From Mesobacillus jeotgali (GTDB lineage: Bacteria > Bacillota > Bacilli > Bacillales > Cytobacillaceae), in NCBI RefSeq assembly GCF_002874535.1, contig NZ_CP025025.1, positions 3,653,353 to 3,717,352 of the forward strand: a DNA stretch of 64,000 nucleotides. The letters run 5' to 3'. Below are positions 8,305 to 16,423 of this stretch, piece after piece (position 1 is the stretch's first letter; each line of letters begins with the position of its first letter). Both the position numbers and the translations under genes were made by a program. A model generated the notes under the pieces. The model was given only the letters and a program-made list of their open reading frames with translations, was not told the DNA's origin and did not search any database.

Positions 8305-9999
8305 TCAGTAATTTCTTTGCTGCCAGCCTTCTCCTGAAAAATCAGGCTCAACCTTCTTATCATCAGAGGTTACCAGTCTGATATTGTCGACATACCAGCC
8401 CCGTCCATTTGTATAACTGTCCGTTTCGTAGCGGAAACGGACGTGCTTGGTTGCTGCCGAAATTTCAACCTCCGCTGTATCCCATTCAACGCTGGTGCCA
8501 GTAAAAACAGCTGCTTGTTCCCAGTTTTCACCGTCTTCGGAGATCTCCAGATAACCATAATCAGCATCTGCTTCAATCCGATACCAGGTGTCGAATGATA
8601 GTCTAGCAGTCTCTTCAAGTTTTACCTCTGCAGTCATCGTGCGTTGGAGCTTGTCTCCATACCCTGAAAACCATGCTGACCCATCCGGAATATTTACCGG
8701 GATGGAATCGGCAACCTGTCTTGCCAGCTGTCTCCTCGCAACATTGGTTGAAACCGTACTTCGACTTGGATGGACCCTGTTGGTAAGCAGGATTGCGATC
8801 GTGCCATTATTTCTGTTTACGACAATCGAGGTGCCGGTATAACCCGTATGTCCAAGGGAGGTTCCTTCTGATAAAGCATCCATGAACCATCCCTGGGCGA
8901 GCTCCCAGCCTAAACCATGGTCATCACCAGGGAACTCTGGGATTTGGTTTTCGATGATCATTTCCACTGTTTCTGGCTTTAAAATGACTTCGCTGCCATA
9001 ACGCCCGTCATTCAAATACATATGAGCCAGCTTGGCGAGATCTTCTGCCGTCGAGAACACTCCAGCATGTCCTGCAACACCATCCAGTGACCAGGCATTT
9101 TCATCATGGACTTCTCCCCAGACGATTCCGCGGTTCGTCCATGGCTGGTATTCTGTCGCGGCGATCCGCTTTTTAAGTGATGAAGGAGGATTGTACATTG
9201 TTTCTTTCATGCCCAGCGGCTGTGTTATATGCTCTTTGACAAACTCATCCTGGCGCTGGCCTGAGAGCCTTTCGATCAACAAACCGAGCGTGATCATGTT
9301 GAGGTCGCTGTATGTATAAGTACTGCCCGGCTCATTTTTTAACGGATGCTCCAAGACAAGATTCATCCTGTCTTCGCGGCTGCTTCCTTTTGTATAGAGG
9401 GGAACCCATGCAGTGAAACCAGATGTGTGGGTAAGGAGCTGCCTGATCGTGACGTCTTCCTTTCCGTTAGCAGCAAATTCAGGAATGTGCTCAGAGACTT
9501 TCTCATCGAGCTCGAACCTTCCCTGGTCATAAAGAACCATAGCTGCTGTGGTGGTGAAAATTTTACTGATAGAGGCAAGGTCGAAGATAGTGTCCTCCTC
9601 CATCTTGATCGGTTCACTAGATTCAGTGAATTGGTCATCTTCATATCTGTAGGCAAATCCATATGCCTTCTGCTTCACGATATGGCCGCGGCGAGCGACG
9701 AACGCGACAGCACCTGGCATCACGCCAGCAGCAATCATTTTTTCCATATGCCCGTCGATCTCGTCTAGCGGCTGCTGTACCATGCCCGCTCCTCGAACCG
9801 ATCCTTTATGGAGCACTGGCGATAAAGGGCCTGGCTTGTCCCATGAAAATACAGGATGGACTTCCTTGAAGCCACCTTTGCCCTCCCGCTGTTCAATCGT
9901 TCCCCCTGGTGGTTGATTGCCATCCGCAAATGACACCGGAATCATCATTCCTGTACCGAGAACTGCTGCTAATGCAATCGACAATGATTTGTTCTTCAT
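8305..9999 (-). CDS. amiE: Secreted serine hydrolase / muramyl-L-alanine amidase-like (YbbE/AmiE)
   Basis: A 564-residue penicillin-binding-protein/beta-lactamase-fold hydrolase. In B. subtilis the same-position gene ybbE (amiE) cleaves the peptide from MurNAc. It has a signal peptide, the SxxK motif in DLASISKIFTTTA, the second motif YSD in YTYSDLNMITLG and the third motif HTG in GHTGYTGTSIVV. A C-terminal beta-sandwich of about 120 residues (MTAEVKLEETARLSFDTWYR to the end) is probably a wall- or carbohydrate-binding domain. It is first in the salvage cluster. The cytoplasmic partners murQ, murR and murP are not in the window. Confidence 0.85.
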   Translation of the reverse strand: MKNKSLSIALAAVLGTGMMIPVSFADGNQPPGGTIEQREGKGGFKEVHPVFSWDKPGPLSPVLHKGSVRGAGMVQQPLDEIDGHMEKMIAAGVMPGAVAFVARRGHIVKQKAYGFAYRYEDDQFTESSEPIKMEEDTIFDLASISKIFTTTAAMVLYDQGRFELDEKVSEHIPEFAANGKEDVTIRQLLTHTSGFTAWVPLYTKGSSREDRMNLVLEHPLKNEPGSTYTYSDLNMITLGLLIERLSGQRQDEFVKEHITQPLGMKETMYNPPSSLKKRIAATEYQPWTNRGIVWGEVHDENAWSLDGVAGHAGVFSTAEDLAKLAHMYLNDGRYGSEVILKPETVEMIIENQIPEFPGDDHGLGWELAQGWFMDALSEGTSLGHTGYTGTSIVVNRNNGTIAILLTNRVHPSRSTVSTNVARRQLARQVADSIPVNIPDGSAWFSGYGDKLQRTMTAEVKLEETARLSFDTWYRIEADADYGYLEISEDGENWEQAAVFTGTSVEWDTAEVEISAATKHVRFRYETDSYTNGRGWYVDNIRLVTSDDKKVEPDFSGEGWQQRNY

Positions 10000-10136
10000 G
10001 TTTCCTCCTTTTCCGAGCTATTGCTCCATTTAATCTATTAAACTTTGAAAAGGCTTTCATGCTGTAATCTTAGACTATCTAAATAACAGTATAGATGTCT
10101 ATACCACTATAGACCCAACCCTCCTGAAAAATAGAA

Positions 10137-10167
10137 AAATCCCGTGACTGCTCTCCCGGGATTTTAG
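10137..10167 (-). terminator. Terminator of the HIT gene
   Basis: AAATCCCG / CGGGATTT stem, then TTCTATTTTT on the minus strand. Confidence 0.8.
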
Positions 10168-10231
10168 AATCATTTTTGTAAAAATATTCAAATAATTTAG
10201 CAGGAAATTTCCCAACATCATATTGAATGAA

Positions 10232-10627
10232 TTATTTCCGTTTATTCTCCTTTTGTTTGATCCAATACCTGATTCCCTTGCCTGCAAGAGGTTCATCATT
10301 AAATCGCGGAATAACATGCAAATGGGCATGGAAAATCGATTGCCCGCCAGCCCTTCCCGTATTCCAGCCTACACTGTAACCGTCTGGAGTATACTTATCG
10401 TCAAGAATCTTCTTCGCCCCAAGCAGCAACTCCCTGGAATCATTCCACTCCTGTTCTGATAACTCAAAGACATCTTGCTTATGAAGCTTCGGTATAATCA
10501 GCCCGCTTCCCTGCAGGACCTGCTGCTCAGACTCCTTCTGGATAAAATAACAGGTTTCATTCTCCAGAACGATTTCCTGCTCTTCATCTGCATGTACATT
10601 GCAATATGGACAATTCTCCTGGTACAT
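10232..10627 (-). CDS. HIT-family nucleotide hydrolase/transferase
   Basis: A 131-residue histidine-triad protein with the catalytic motif HAHLHVIPRF near residue 100 and an N-terminal zinc-like pair CPYCNV. HIT proteins hydrolyse nucleoside phosphoramidates or dinucleoside polyphosphates through the central His. The ATG is preceded by GGAGGC. Unusually, a 52-bp repeat array ends about 14 bases before the start, so the ribosome binding site abuts repeat sequence and the promoter must lie in or beyond the array. Confidence 0.9.
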   Translation of the reverse strand: MYQENCPYCNVHADEEQEIVLENETCYFIQKESEQQVLQGSGLIIPKLHKQDVFELSEQEWNDSRELLLGAKKILDDKYTPDGYSVGWNTGRAGGQSIFHAHLHVIPRFNDEPLAGKGIRYWIKQKENKRK

Positions 10628-10640
10628 ATTCTAGTGCCTC

Positions 10641-10822
10641 CGTTTTCTTGACAGATTTAGGTCCTAACCCCTGAAACATGTCATAATATACCCATTTTCT
10701 TGACAGCTTTGGGTCCTAACCCCTGAAACCTGTCATAATATACCCGTTTTCTTGACAGCTTTGTGCTATGCTGCCTGAAACATGTCACAATAAACGGGTA
10801 TTCTTGACAGCTTTCCACTTCC
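10641..10822. repeat. 52-bp tandem array, family B (copy 1)
   Basis: TTGACAG marks at 10649, 10701, 10753 and 10805 are exactly 52 bp apart. Each unit carries an inverted repeat CTGTCA...TTGACAG. It is the same family and orientation as the long array at 41.2-41.9 kb. It forms the immediate upstream region of the HIT gene. Confidence 0.9.
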
Positions 10823-10830
10823 AAACCATG

Positions 10831-10865
10831 CATTCGCGAAAAAACATCATAGTTTTCGCGGAATG
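10831..10865. other. Palindromic hairpin
   Basis: CATTCGCGAAAA / TTTTCGCGGAATG, near-perfect with one bulged base. It lies between the repeat array and the gene at 10962, upstream of the HIT unit. There is no T-run of terminator type in the gene direction. Confidence 0.4.
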
Positions 10866-10961
10866 AGTGAAAACACTAGTTCGTGGCTTTCACCCCCACC
10901 TATATTAGCCACTTTTTCCTGAAACATTCAATGGTCCAACTCCGATTTCCGAAGTGAATCT

Positions 10962-11180
10962 TTATTTGCCATCCTTCTTCTTACTTAAATTATTCAGCCA
11001 TGTCTCATAAAACTGATATACAAATCCAGCAGCGACAAAACCGATCAACAGCATGATGACTGAAAGTGTCTTTCTGATCCACGTGATGTCAATGAAAAGG
11101 AACAGTGCTCCAGCTATCGCAAAGGAAATGAATATGATGAGCCACCTTCTGAGAATCATTGTATCCTTATCCTTACTCAT
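10962..11180 (-). CDS. Small two-helix membrane protein
   Basis: A 72-residue protein with two predicted membrane spans (about residues 12-30 and 38-55) and charged ends (MSKDKDT..., ...LSKKKDGK). The ATG follows GGTGTGAG. No family was recognised. It is followed on the same strand by the repeat array and the HIT gene, and may be a stand-alone gene. Confidence 0.65.
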   Translation of the reverse strand: MSKDKDTMILRRWLIIFISFAIAGALFLFIDITWIRKTLSVIMLLIGFVAAGFVYQFYETWLNNLSKKKDGK

Positions 11181-11261
11181 TTCTCACACCTGCCTTCCCT
11201 AGTTACTAATACGTAATAAGGGATTCCAGGTTTCAACAAAAGAGCCCATTATAGGACTCTG

Positions 11262-11714
11262 TTATTTTACTAATTTTCTCATCGCGTGAATTTGCCCGAG
11301 GTGATAGGCTTCATGGAATAATGCCATATTCGCTAGCTCACCAAAAGTCTCCAGCCCAAGAAAAGGCTTCTTTAGCTTCTCATCCAGCATTGAAGCCGGA
11401 ATTTCCTTGATTCTCCCCAGCTGTGCTTTCAACTGGTCACGCAAAATATCAACAGAAGGTACATCTCCCGCCCATTCAGACGGTCGAGTACCGTTCCCGA
11501 ACAACTCTATGTAGCTTGCAGGGAGATGCTGCGATTTTTTCGGGAACCCCATCATGAATTGTTCTGTAACTGTCAGTACATGTCCAATGTGCCAATGGAT
11601 ATTATTATTGAAGCCTTCTGGCTGAACACTTGCCTGTTCTGCATTGATGGCCTCAATGTTTTTTAAAAAATTGCCTCTAGTCAATTCAAAATGCTTAAAT
11701 AAAAGCTCGCTCAT
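11262..11714 (-). CDS. DinB-family protein (YfiT/DinB-like putative metalloprotein)
   Basis: A 150-residue DinB/YfiT-like four-helix-bundle protein. The three metal-binding His are visible: WHIGH near residue 44 and HEAYHLGQIH near residue 138. Family members include bacillithiol transferases (BstA) and proteins of unknown substrate. The start follows AAGGGGAAGGGAA. It is divergent from doxX 1, and a CstR-like palindrome lies between them. A thiol S-transferase role is possible but not shown. Confidence 0.85.
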   Translation of the reverse strand: MSELLFKHFELTRGNFLKNIEAINAEQASVQPEGFNNNIHWHIGHVLTVTEQFMMGFPKKSQHLPASYIELFGNGTRPSEWAGDVPSVDILRDQLKAQLGRIKEIPASMLDEKLKKPFLGLETFGELANMALFHEAYHLGQIHAMRKLVK

Positions 11715-11807
11715 ATTTCCCTTCCCCTTTCCAGCTTGTACTTCGTCATATATTTATTCTATAAATTTCCAACATATTCAACAAGGAAAAAAAGAATAAC
11801 TAAATAA

Positions 11808-11823
11808 ATACCTTACAAGGTAT
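11808..11823. promoter_or_regulatory. CsoR/CstR-like palindrome upstream of DoxX 1 and DinB
   Basis: ATACCTTACAAGGTAT, a palindrome nearly identical to the one in the promoter of the persulfide operon at 45.47 kb. It lies 94 bp before the DinB-like gene (minus) and 150 bp before doxX 1 (plus), so either could be the target. Confidence 0.5.
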
Positions 11824-11972
11824 AAAATACCATAAAAGGAAACTGTCTGACAAAATTTGTTCAAAACATTATGGCTGATATGTGTCTTCACACTTTTTTC
11901 ACAGATTTCCATAAATTGCTTTGATATCTTATAAGTGTAATAATTATTAATTTTTGAAGGGAAGCGATTTAG

Positions 11973-12488
11973 ATGTTCGCTAAATGGTTAAGAGAAAACA
12001 ATATTGCTGCTGGCCTGTTGACTGTGATTCGTGTTTGGCTGGGTTACAACTGGATGACTGCAGGATGGGGAAAATTGACTGGTGAGGGATTTGACGCAAC
12101 TGGATATTTAACACGTGCCGTAGAAAATCCTGTAAAAGGTCCAGACGGAAATGCGGTATATGGTTGGTACGTGAACTTCCTTGAAAACTTTGCGATCCCG
12201 AATGTCGAACTTTTTAACTTCATCGTTCCACTTGGAGAGTTCCTTGTTGGACTTGGTTTAATCCTGGGAACACTGACAACTGCAGCCATGTTCTTCGGCC
12301 TGGTAATGAACTTCAGCTTCTTCCTTGCTGGAACTGTATCTCATAACCCAACTGACATCTTCTTCGGCTTCATCATCCTGTTCGCAGGCTACAACGCTGG
12401 TAAATATGGCTTAGACCGCTGGGTGGTTCCTTTCATCCGCAAGACTGTTTTCAAACAAACACCAGAAGCTGCACATAAATCTGCTTAA
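11973..12488 (+). CDS. DoxX-family membrane protein 1
   Basis: A 171-residue DoxX-family protein with four predicted membrane helices, one of three close paralogues in the window. DoxX/DoxD proteins are redox-linked membrane subunits; archaeal DoxDA is a thiosulfate:quinone oxidoreductase, and mycobacterial DoxX works with superoxide dismutase and a sulfurtransferase. Conserved blocks seen are IRVWLGYNWMTAGWGKLTG, PVKGPDGN and GTVSHNPTDIFFGFI. The ATG follows GAAGGGAAGCGATTT, a leader nearly identical in all three copies. A CstR-like palindrome upstream fits a thiol or sulfur role. Confidence 0.88.
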   Translation: MFAKWLRENNIAAGLLTVIRVWLGYNWMTAGWGKLTGEGFDATGYLTRAVENPVKGPDGNAVYGWYVNFLENFAIPNVELFNFIVPLGEFLVGLGLILGTLTTAAMFFGLVMNFSFFLAGTVSHNPTDIFFGFIILFAGYNAGKYGLDRWVVPFIRKTVFKQTPEAAHKSA

Positions 12489-12495
12489 CGATATT

Positions 12496-12532
12496 GCAAA
12501 AGCCCTCCGCCAACAGGCGGAGGGCTTTTCTT
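12496..12532. terminator. Bidirectional terminator after DoxX 1
   Basis: AAAGCCCTCCGCC / GGCGGAGGGCTTT stem with flanking A and T runs. Confidence 0.9.
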
Positions 12533-12533
12533 A

Positions 12534-12866
12534 TCAGGATTTTTCTTCAATTGTTTTTAGCATGATTTTTTTCCTGAAGCCGCCGCTGCGAGTCTTCTTT
12601 AGCTGGCGCATGAACTCTACTTCAGATTCCGTGATGCCGCGATGATCGGCAATCGCATATACCACTTCCAGCAAGTCGACGATTTCACCCAGCAGCCTGT
12701 CCGTTCCCGCATTCCGGAACTTCTCGACTTCCTCATTGAACTTCGCCATAAGTTTTTCACTATATTGACTTCCATCCAAAATTTCAAATTCAACATTTTT
12801 GCCTTTTTCCTTCATTAACTCCGGAAAATAATCTCTTACAAGCTTGTTATATTCCTTTTTCTCCAT
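12534..12866 (-). CDS. MazG-like nucleoside triphosphate pyrophosphohydrolase
   Basis: A 110-residue all-alpha NTP-PPase fold protein. The acidic metal-binding helices are visible as FNEEVEKF and GEIVDLLEVVYAIAD (ExxE and ExxD type). It begins MEKKEYNKLVRDYFPELMKEKGK, typical of small house-cleaning pyrophosphohydrolases often labelled phosphoribosyl-ATP pyrophosphohydrolase-like. It probably removes noncanonical nucleotides. It shares a terminator with doxX 1. Confidence 0.8.
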   Translation of the reverse strand: MEKKEYNKLVRDYFPELMKEKGKNVEFEILDGSQYSEKLMAKFNEEVEKFRNAGTDRLLGEIVDLLEVVYAIADHRGITESEVEFMRQLKKTRSGGFRKKIMLKTIEEKS

Positions 12867-12971
12867 GTCGATTCCCCTTTAGCTGTCCTATTGATAAACA
12901 TAACCTTTATTCGAGATGTTCAAACACTTTTTTAAAATAAAGAAAACAGGTTCAGCCGTCTTGCAAATAAT

Positions 12972-13003
12972 AGAAAAAGCCTGTGGATCGGTCCACAGGC
13001 TTC
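12972..13003 (-). terminator. Terminator of the small coiled-coil gene
   Basis: AAGCCTGTGGA / TCCACAGGCTT stem followed by TTTCT on the minus strand. Confidence 0.85.
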
Positions 13004-13012
13004 AATCTTGTT

Positions 13013-13237
13013 TCAAACTACATAATCTTCAGTTAATTTACTGCAGGCATTTGATAGATTCTGCAGGCATTCCATTCTTAGCTTCTCGTCGCAGATAAAA
13101 TCATTTAGCAGCTCTTCTTCAAGCTTTAATTGAATTTGATTGATTTCTTCTTTCAGCCGCTCTCTTTTTTCAACCTCTGATAAATGAAACTCAATTTCCC
13201 GTTCGAAATACTCTACCGTTCCAAATAATACAGTCAA
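13013..13237 (-). CDS. Small coiled-coil protein downstream of a c-di-GMP riboswitch
   Basis: About 74 residues, acidic and helical (EREIEFHLSEVEKRERLKEE, then ICDEKLRMECLQNLSNACSK), without a recognised family. The TTG at 13237 is preferred because GGTGGAGG ends 5 bases upstream; an upstream in-frame GTG at 13249 overlaps that site. It is the first gene downstream on the minus strand of a c-di-GMP-I riboswitch and its terminator, so its transcription may respond to cyclic di-GMP. A separate promoter in the 180 bases between cannot be excluded. Confidence 0.6.
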   Translation of the reverse strand: MTVLFGTVEYFEREIEFHLSEVEKRERLKEEINQIQLKLEEELLNDFICDEKLRMECLQNLSNACSKLTEDYVV

Positions 13238-13415
13238 CGATTCCTCCACCTTCCGTAAAATTTTTTAATCCTATGTGATAAAACCAAACCTGCCAAAAGG
13301 ATTATTTAAATTTGTCCTGTCAAGTAACTTAAGTATTATTTATCCTCTCTCGCAATATACAAACGTGAAATTTAGTTCTTTTTGCAATATTGAGCAGAAA
13401 GGGACATTCTAAATA

Positions 13416-13447
13416 AAAAAATCCCCAAAAGATGGCGGATTTTTTTA
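13416..13447 (-). terminator. Expression-platform terminator of the c-di-GMP riboswitch
   Basis: AAAATCC / GGATTTT stem followed by a T-run on the minus strand, 50-60 bases after the aptamer. Confidence 0.75.
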
Positions 13448-13499
13448 AAACAAGCGGTAAACAAAACCTTTTACCTATCTTTTATTTGCATCCGATCTT

Positions 13500-13580
13500 T
13501 TTTGGCAACCCGACGATCATAGCTTAAACGCCTTAGACTCGTGGCTTTGCGTCCTTACCTTTCGATAAGTTTGCCTTTTT
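13500..13580 (-). promoter_or_regulatory. c-di-GMP-I (GEMM) riboswitch
   Basis: On the minus strand the RNA reads GGCAAAC...GAAAGGTAAGGACGCAAAGCC...CTAAGGCG...GGGTTGCC, matching the GEMM-I consensus: closing GGCAAAC/GTTGCC stem, GAAA tetraloop, GGACGCAAAGCC, CUAA and the GGGUUGCC end. A terminator follows at 13416-13447. The next gene in its direction is the small coiled-coil gene at 13013-13237. No promoter was pinned down upstream. Confidence 0.85.
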
Positions 13581-13590
13581 CAGTTCTAAT

Positions 13591-13858
13591 TAAAATATAA
13601 ATCTTAAGAACCATTTATTCAACAAAATTCGCCAATTAATTACAAATATAAGTCTATTTTCCTACAAAAGATTATTGGGAAAACTTTTTCGCTATAAATT
13701 AATAGTCGCGAATTGAAAGACAAGGCTTTTTGGAATGGCAGAGTCTGTTCGAACTAGATTGTTTTAACAATGTAATATAGCAGCAATCTCTATGTAAAAT
13801 TCACTTGCTAGAATAGAGGGAAGAAGCTTTATTACAGGCGAATGGCAGGAGGATCCGT
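13591..13858. other. Intergenic stretch without recognised gene
   Basis: AT-rich DNA between the divergent c-di-GMP riboswitch and the gene at 13859. It should hold both promoters, but no clear -35/-10 pair was identified. Confidence 0.4.
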
Positions 13859-14203
13859 ATGGAACAGCATGTTAAGATGTCGCTAGATGAATGGAAAGCA
13901 GAAATTGAAGAGATTCTTAAAGAGATTGATGCGGAATATGAAGAAGTGAAGAATGAGCTAAAGGTGTATACATATAAATTCAACATTACAAAGCAGGTTG
14001 TCCAGTCAACCGTCAATCCTGATTTGAATAGGAAGATCCGTGAATTGTACCATCAACCTTTTGAGGAGAAGTTCAATGATTTAAAGGAATATATCAAGGA
14101 ACTGGAAGAGAAGAAAAGAGTCTTCCAAATGTTCACTGATAAAATCGACAAAGTCACTGAAAAAGAAGAAACACCACATTTTGCAGTTGCTCAATCGGAG
14201 TAA
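13859..14203 (+). CDS. Coiled-coil protein of unknown function
   Basis: A 114-residue, highly charged, almost wholly helical protein (LDEWKAEIEEILKEIDAEYE; later IKELEEKKRVFQMFTDKIDK) expected to form coiled coils, with a short polar tail. The ATG at 13859 is preceded by AGGAGGATCC. No membrane span or signal peptide is seen and no family was recognised. It is divergent from the c-di-GMP riboswitch unit and convergent with nadE. Confidence 0.7.
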   Translation: MEQHVKMSLDEWKAEIEEILKEIDAEYEEVKNELKVYTYKFNITKQVVQSTVNPDLNRKIRELYHQPFEEKFNDLKEYIKELEEKKRVFQMFTDKIDKVTEKEETPHFAVAQSE

Positions 14204-14207
14204 AATG

Positions 14208-14246
14208 AAAGCCTGGCTGATGAAAAATATCAGCCAGGCTTTTTTG
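14208..14246. terminator. Bidirectional terminator
   Basis: AAGCCTGGCTGAT / ATCAGCCAGGCTT stem with a T-run, shared by the coiled-coil gene and nadE. Confidence 0.9.
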
Positions 14247-14248
14247 TC

Positions 14249-15070
14249 TTATTTCTTCCACCATGAATCAAACATGGATGCGGGCACTTGTCGTTTATGC
14301 TCTGAAGTAAGATATCTTGTTTCAATTTTTGCTGCATCTGCTTCGTCAATCTGCTTTCCTTCCAGGTAATCATCGATGGCTTCATAGCTCACACCGAGCT
14401 CGGTTTCATCTGCCTGGAGCGGCTTGTTGTCTAGAAGGTCAGCCGTCGGCTCTTTGAGATACAATCTTGGCTCTGCATTCATAGCTTTTAGCAGTTCCCT
14501 TCCCTGTCTCTTGTTCAGTCCGGTTAGTGGCAGCAAGTCAGCTCCGCCATCACCGTATTTTGTGAAGAATCCTGTCACGGCCTCTGCGGCATGGTCGGTC
14601 CCAATCACAAGTAAACCTTCCTGACCAGCGATCGCATATTGCGTGATCATCCTCATTCGTGCTTTTGCGTTACCTTTGTTAAAATCGGTCATTTTATCAC
14701 CAATAGCATCCTCAAACTGTGTGTTAAAAGTGTCTACCGCTGGCTGGATGTTGAAAGTGATTGTTTTATCAGGCTGGATGAACTTCAGTGCTTTCTGTGC
14801 ATCCTCTTCATCTTTTTGCACTGAATATGGAAGTCTTACAGCCACGAATTTGGCATCAGTACCCTCCGAGCGCAGTTCCTCTACTGCGAGCTGTGCCAAT
14901 CTTCCGGCAAGGGTGGAATCCTGGCCGCCACTAATTCCAAGAACGAATCCTTTTGCTTTTGAAACTTGTAAGTAATCCTTGAGAAAGTTAATTCTGTTCC
15001 TGATTTCCTCCTGAGGATTAATTTCCGGACGGACATTCAACGCTTCTATAATCTGTTTTTGCAAGCTCAT
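14249..15070 (-). CDS. nadE: NH3-dependent NAD+ synthetase
   Basis: A 273-residue enzyme converting deamido-NAD to NAD with ATP and ammonia, the last step of NAD synthesis. The ATP-pyrophosphatase loop SGGQDST is near residue 46, followed by [20 protein letters not shown] and [15 protein letters not shown], all diagnostic. It lacks a glutaminase domain, so it uses free ammonia. The ATG follows AGGAGGTTTATT. It is monocistronic. Confidence 0.97.
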   Translation of the reverse strand: MSLQKQIIEALNVRPEINPQEEIRNRINFLKDYLQVSKAKGFVLGISGGQDSTLAGRLAQLAVEELRSEGTDAKFVAVRLPYSVQKDEEDAQKALKFIQPDKTITFNIQPAVDTFNTQFEDAIGDKMTDFNKGNAKARMRMITQYAIAGQEGLLVIGTDHAAEAVTGFFTKYGDGGADLLPLTGLNKRQGRELLKAMNAEPRLYLKEPTADLLDNKPLQADETELGVSYEAIDDYLEGKQIDEADAAKIETRYLTSEHKRQVPASMFDSWWKK

Positions 15071-15326
15071 AATAAACCTCCTAAATCACTATTAACTATT
15101 CATCATGCTCTTTCGCTAATTTAGGTTAGAACACCATTATAAAAAGAGCATATCCCTTAAAAAGTTTAAAGTCCAGATGTTGGTCAGGAAATCTAACATC
15201 ACGAATAATATGTTCACGCTTTATTTTACCCATTAGCTTGTTGTTCGTAACATTTTGTCCGACAAGATTTTTTTGCTAGACTATAACTTAGACTATAAAT
15301 GCTTAATCAAATTGGAGGCATTAACA

Positions 15327-16382
15327 ATGGCAGCTAATGAAAAATTCACAGGATATTTAGGTACATATACAAAAGGAGATAGTGAGGGCATCTATTCTTT
15401 TACACTGGATGCAGCCAATGGAAAAATCATTGATGTGAGGGCGGCAGCAGCGCTTGAAAATCCTACCTACCTGACTATCAGCGAAGATAACCGCTTCCTA
15501 TATGCAGTTGCAAAGGAAGGAGGAACTGGTGGCGTGGCTGGATTCAGCATTAAGGATTCAGGACAATTATCGTTCATTAATACTCAGCTTTCCGCAGGAG
15601 CATCTCCATGCCATGTGAGTGTGAACAGAGAAAACAACCTGCTTTTATCTGCGAATTATCATAAAGGATCTGCAGATTCCTACCTCCTAAACCCTGAAGA
15701 TGGCAATATTGAGGCAGTTTTATCAAGCGCTGTACATGAAGGCTCAGGTCCTGATGAGCGTCAGGAAAAGGCGCATACCCATTATGCCGGCTTTACTCCT
15801 GATGGGAAGTACGCAGCAGTCATCGACCTTGGCATCGACCAGTTGATCACTTACTCCCTGGATAACGGGCAGTTGATTGAGAAAAGTGTATTGGATGTAG
15901 CCCCTGGAAGCGGTCCAAGACACCTTGTTTTCCATCCGAACAATAAAATTGCCTATTTGATGACAGAATTCAGTTCAGAGGTTCTTGTCTTAAAATATAA
16001 TTCTGAAGATGGCAGTTTTGAACAGCTTCAGGCAATTACCACTCTGCCAGCTGATTTCACTGAAAACAACCAGGGAAGCGCCATCCATATTTCCTCTGAC
16101 GGGAAATTCGTCTACGCTGCCAACCGCGGCCATGACAGCATTGCTATTTTCCAGGTGGATTCTGATAGCTACAAGCTATCATTTGTCGCTCATACCTCGA
16201 CAGAAGGGAATTGGCCAAGGGATTTTACGCTTGACCCAACTGAGAAATTCCTGATTGCGACGAACCAGAATTCCAGCAATGTCGCGCTATATTCTCGTAA
16301 TCAGGAGACAGGCAAATTGACGCTGCTTCAATCAGATGTCAAGGTTCCCGATCCAGTATGTGTTAAGTTTTTGAATTACTAA
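15327..16382 (+). CDS. pgl: 6-phosphogluconolactonase (seven-bladed propeller, YkgB-like)
   Basis: A 351-residue lactonase-family beta-propeller that hydrolyses 6-phosphogluconolactone in the oxidative pentose phosphate pathway. Family blocks are GYLGTYTKGDSEGIYSFTLD, NPTYLTISEDNRFLYAV, GASPCHVSV, GPRHLVFHPNNKIAYLM and NWPRDFTLDPTEKFL. The ATG at 15327 has GGAGG 8 bases upstream; the longer frame from 15255 adds residues with no site. It stands alone, ending in a shared terminator. It supplies NADPH flux useful for the nearby redox functions. Confidence 0.9.
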   Translation: MAANEKFTGYLGTYTKGDSEGIYSFTLDAANGKIIDVRAAAALENPTYLTISEDNRFLYAVAKEGGTGGVAGFSIKDSGQLSFINTQLSAGASPCHVSVNRENNLLLSANYHKGSADSYLLNPEDGNIEAVLSSAVHEGSGPDERQEKAHTHYAGFTPDGKYAAVIDLGIDQLITYSLDNGQLIEKSVLDVAPGSGPRHLVFHPNNKIAYLMTEFSSEVLVLKYNSEDGSFEQLQAITTLPADFTENNQGSAIHISSDGKFVYAANRGHDSIAIFQVDSDSYKLSFVAHTSTEGNWPRDFTLDPTEKFLIATNQNSSNVALYSRNQETGKLTLLQSDVKVPDPVCVKFLNY

Positions 16383-16388
16383 AAGAAG

Positions 16389-16423
16389 AAGGGAAGGTGC
16401 CTCTTAAGCGCCTTCCCTTTTAT
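16389..16423. terminator. Bidirectional terminator
   Basis: GGGAAGG(T)GC / GCGCCTTCCC stem flanked by A- and T-runs, shared by pgl and the oxidoreductase gene. Confidence 0.85.

Noticed and set aside
10649-10822. TTGACA in each family B unit as a -35 box array
   Set aside because: No TATAAT-like sequence lies 16-18 bases downstream in the units, so they do not look like tandem promoters.
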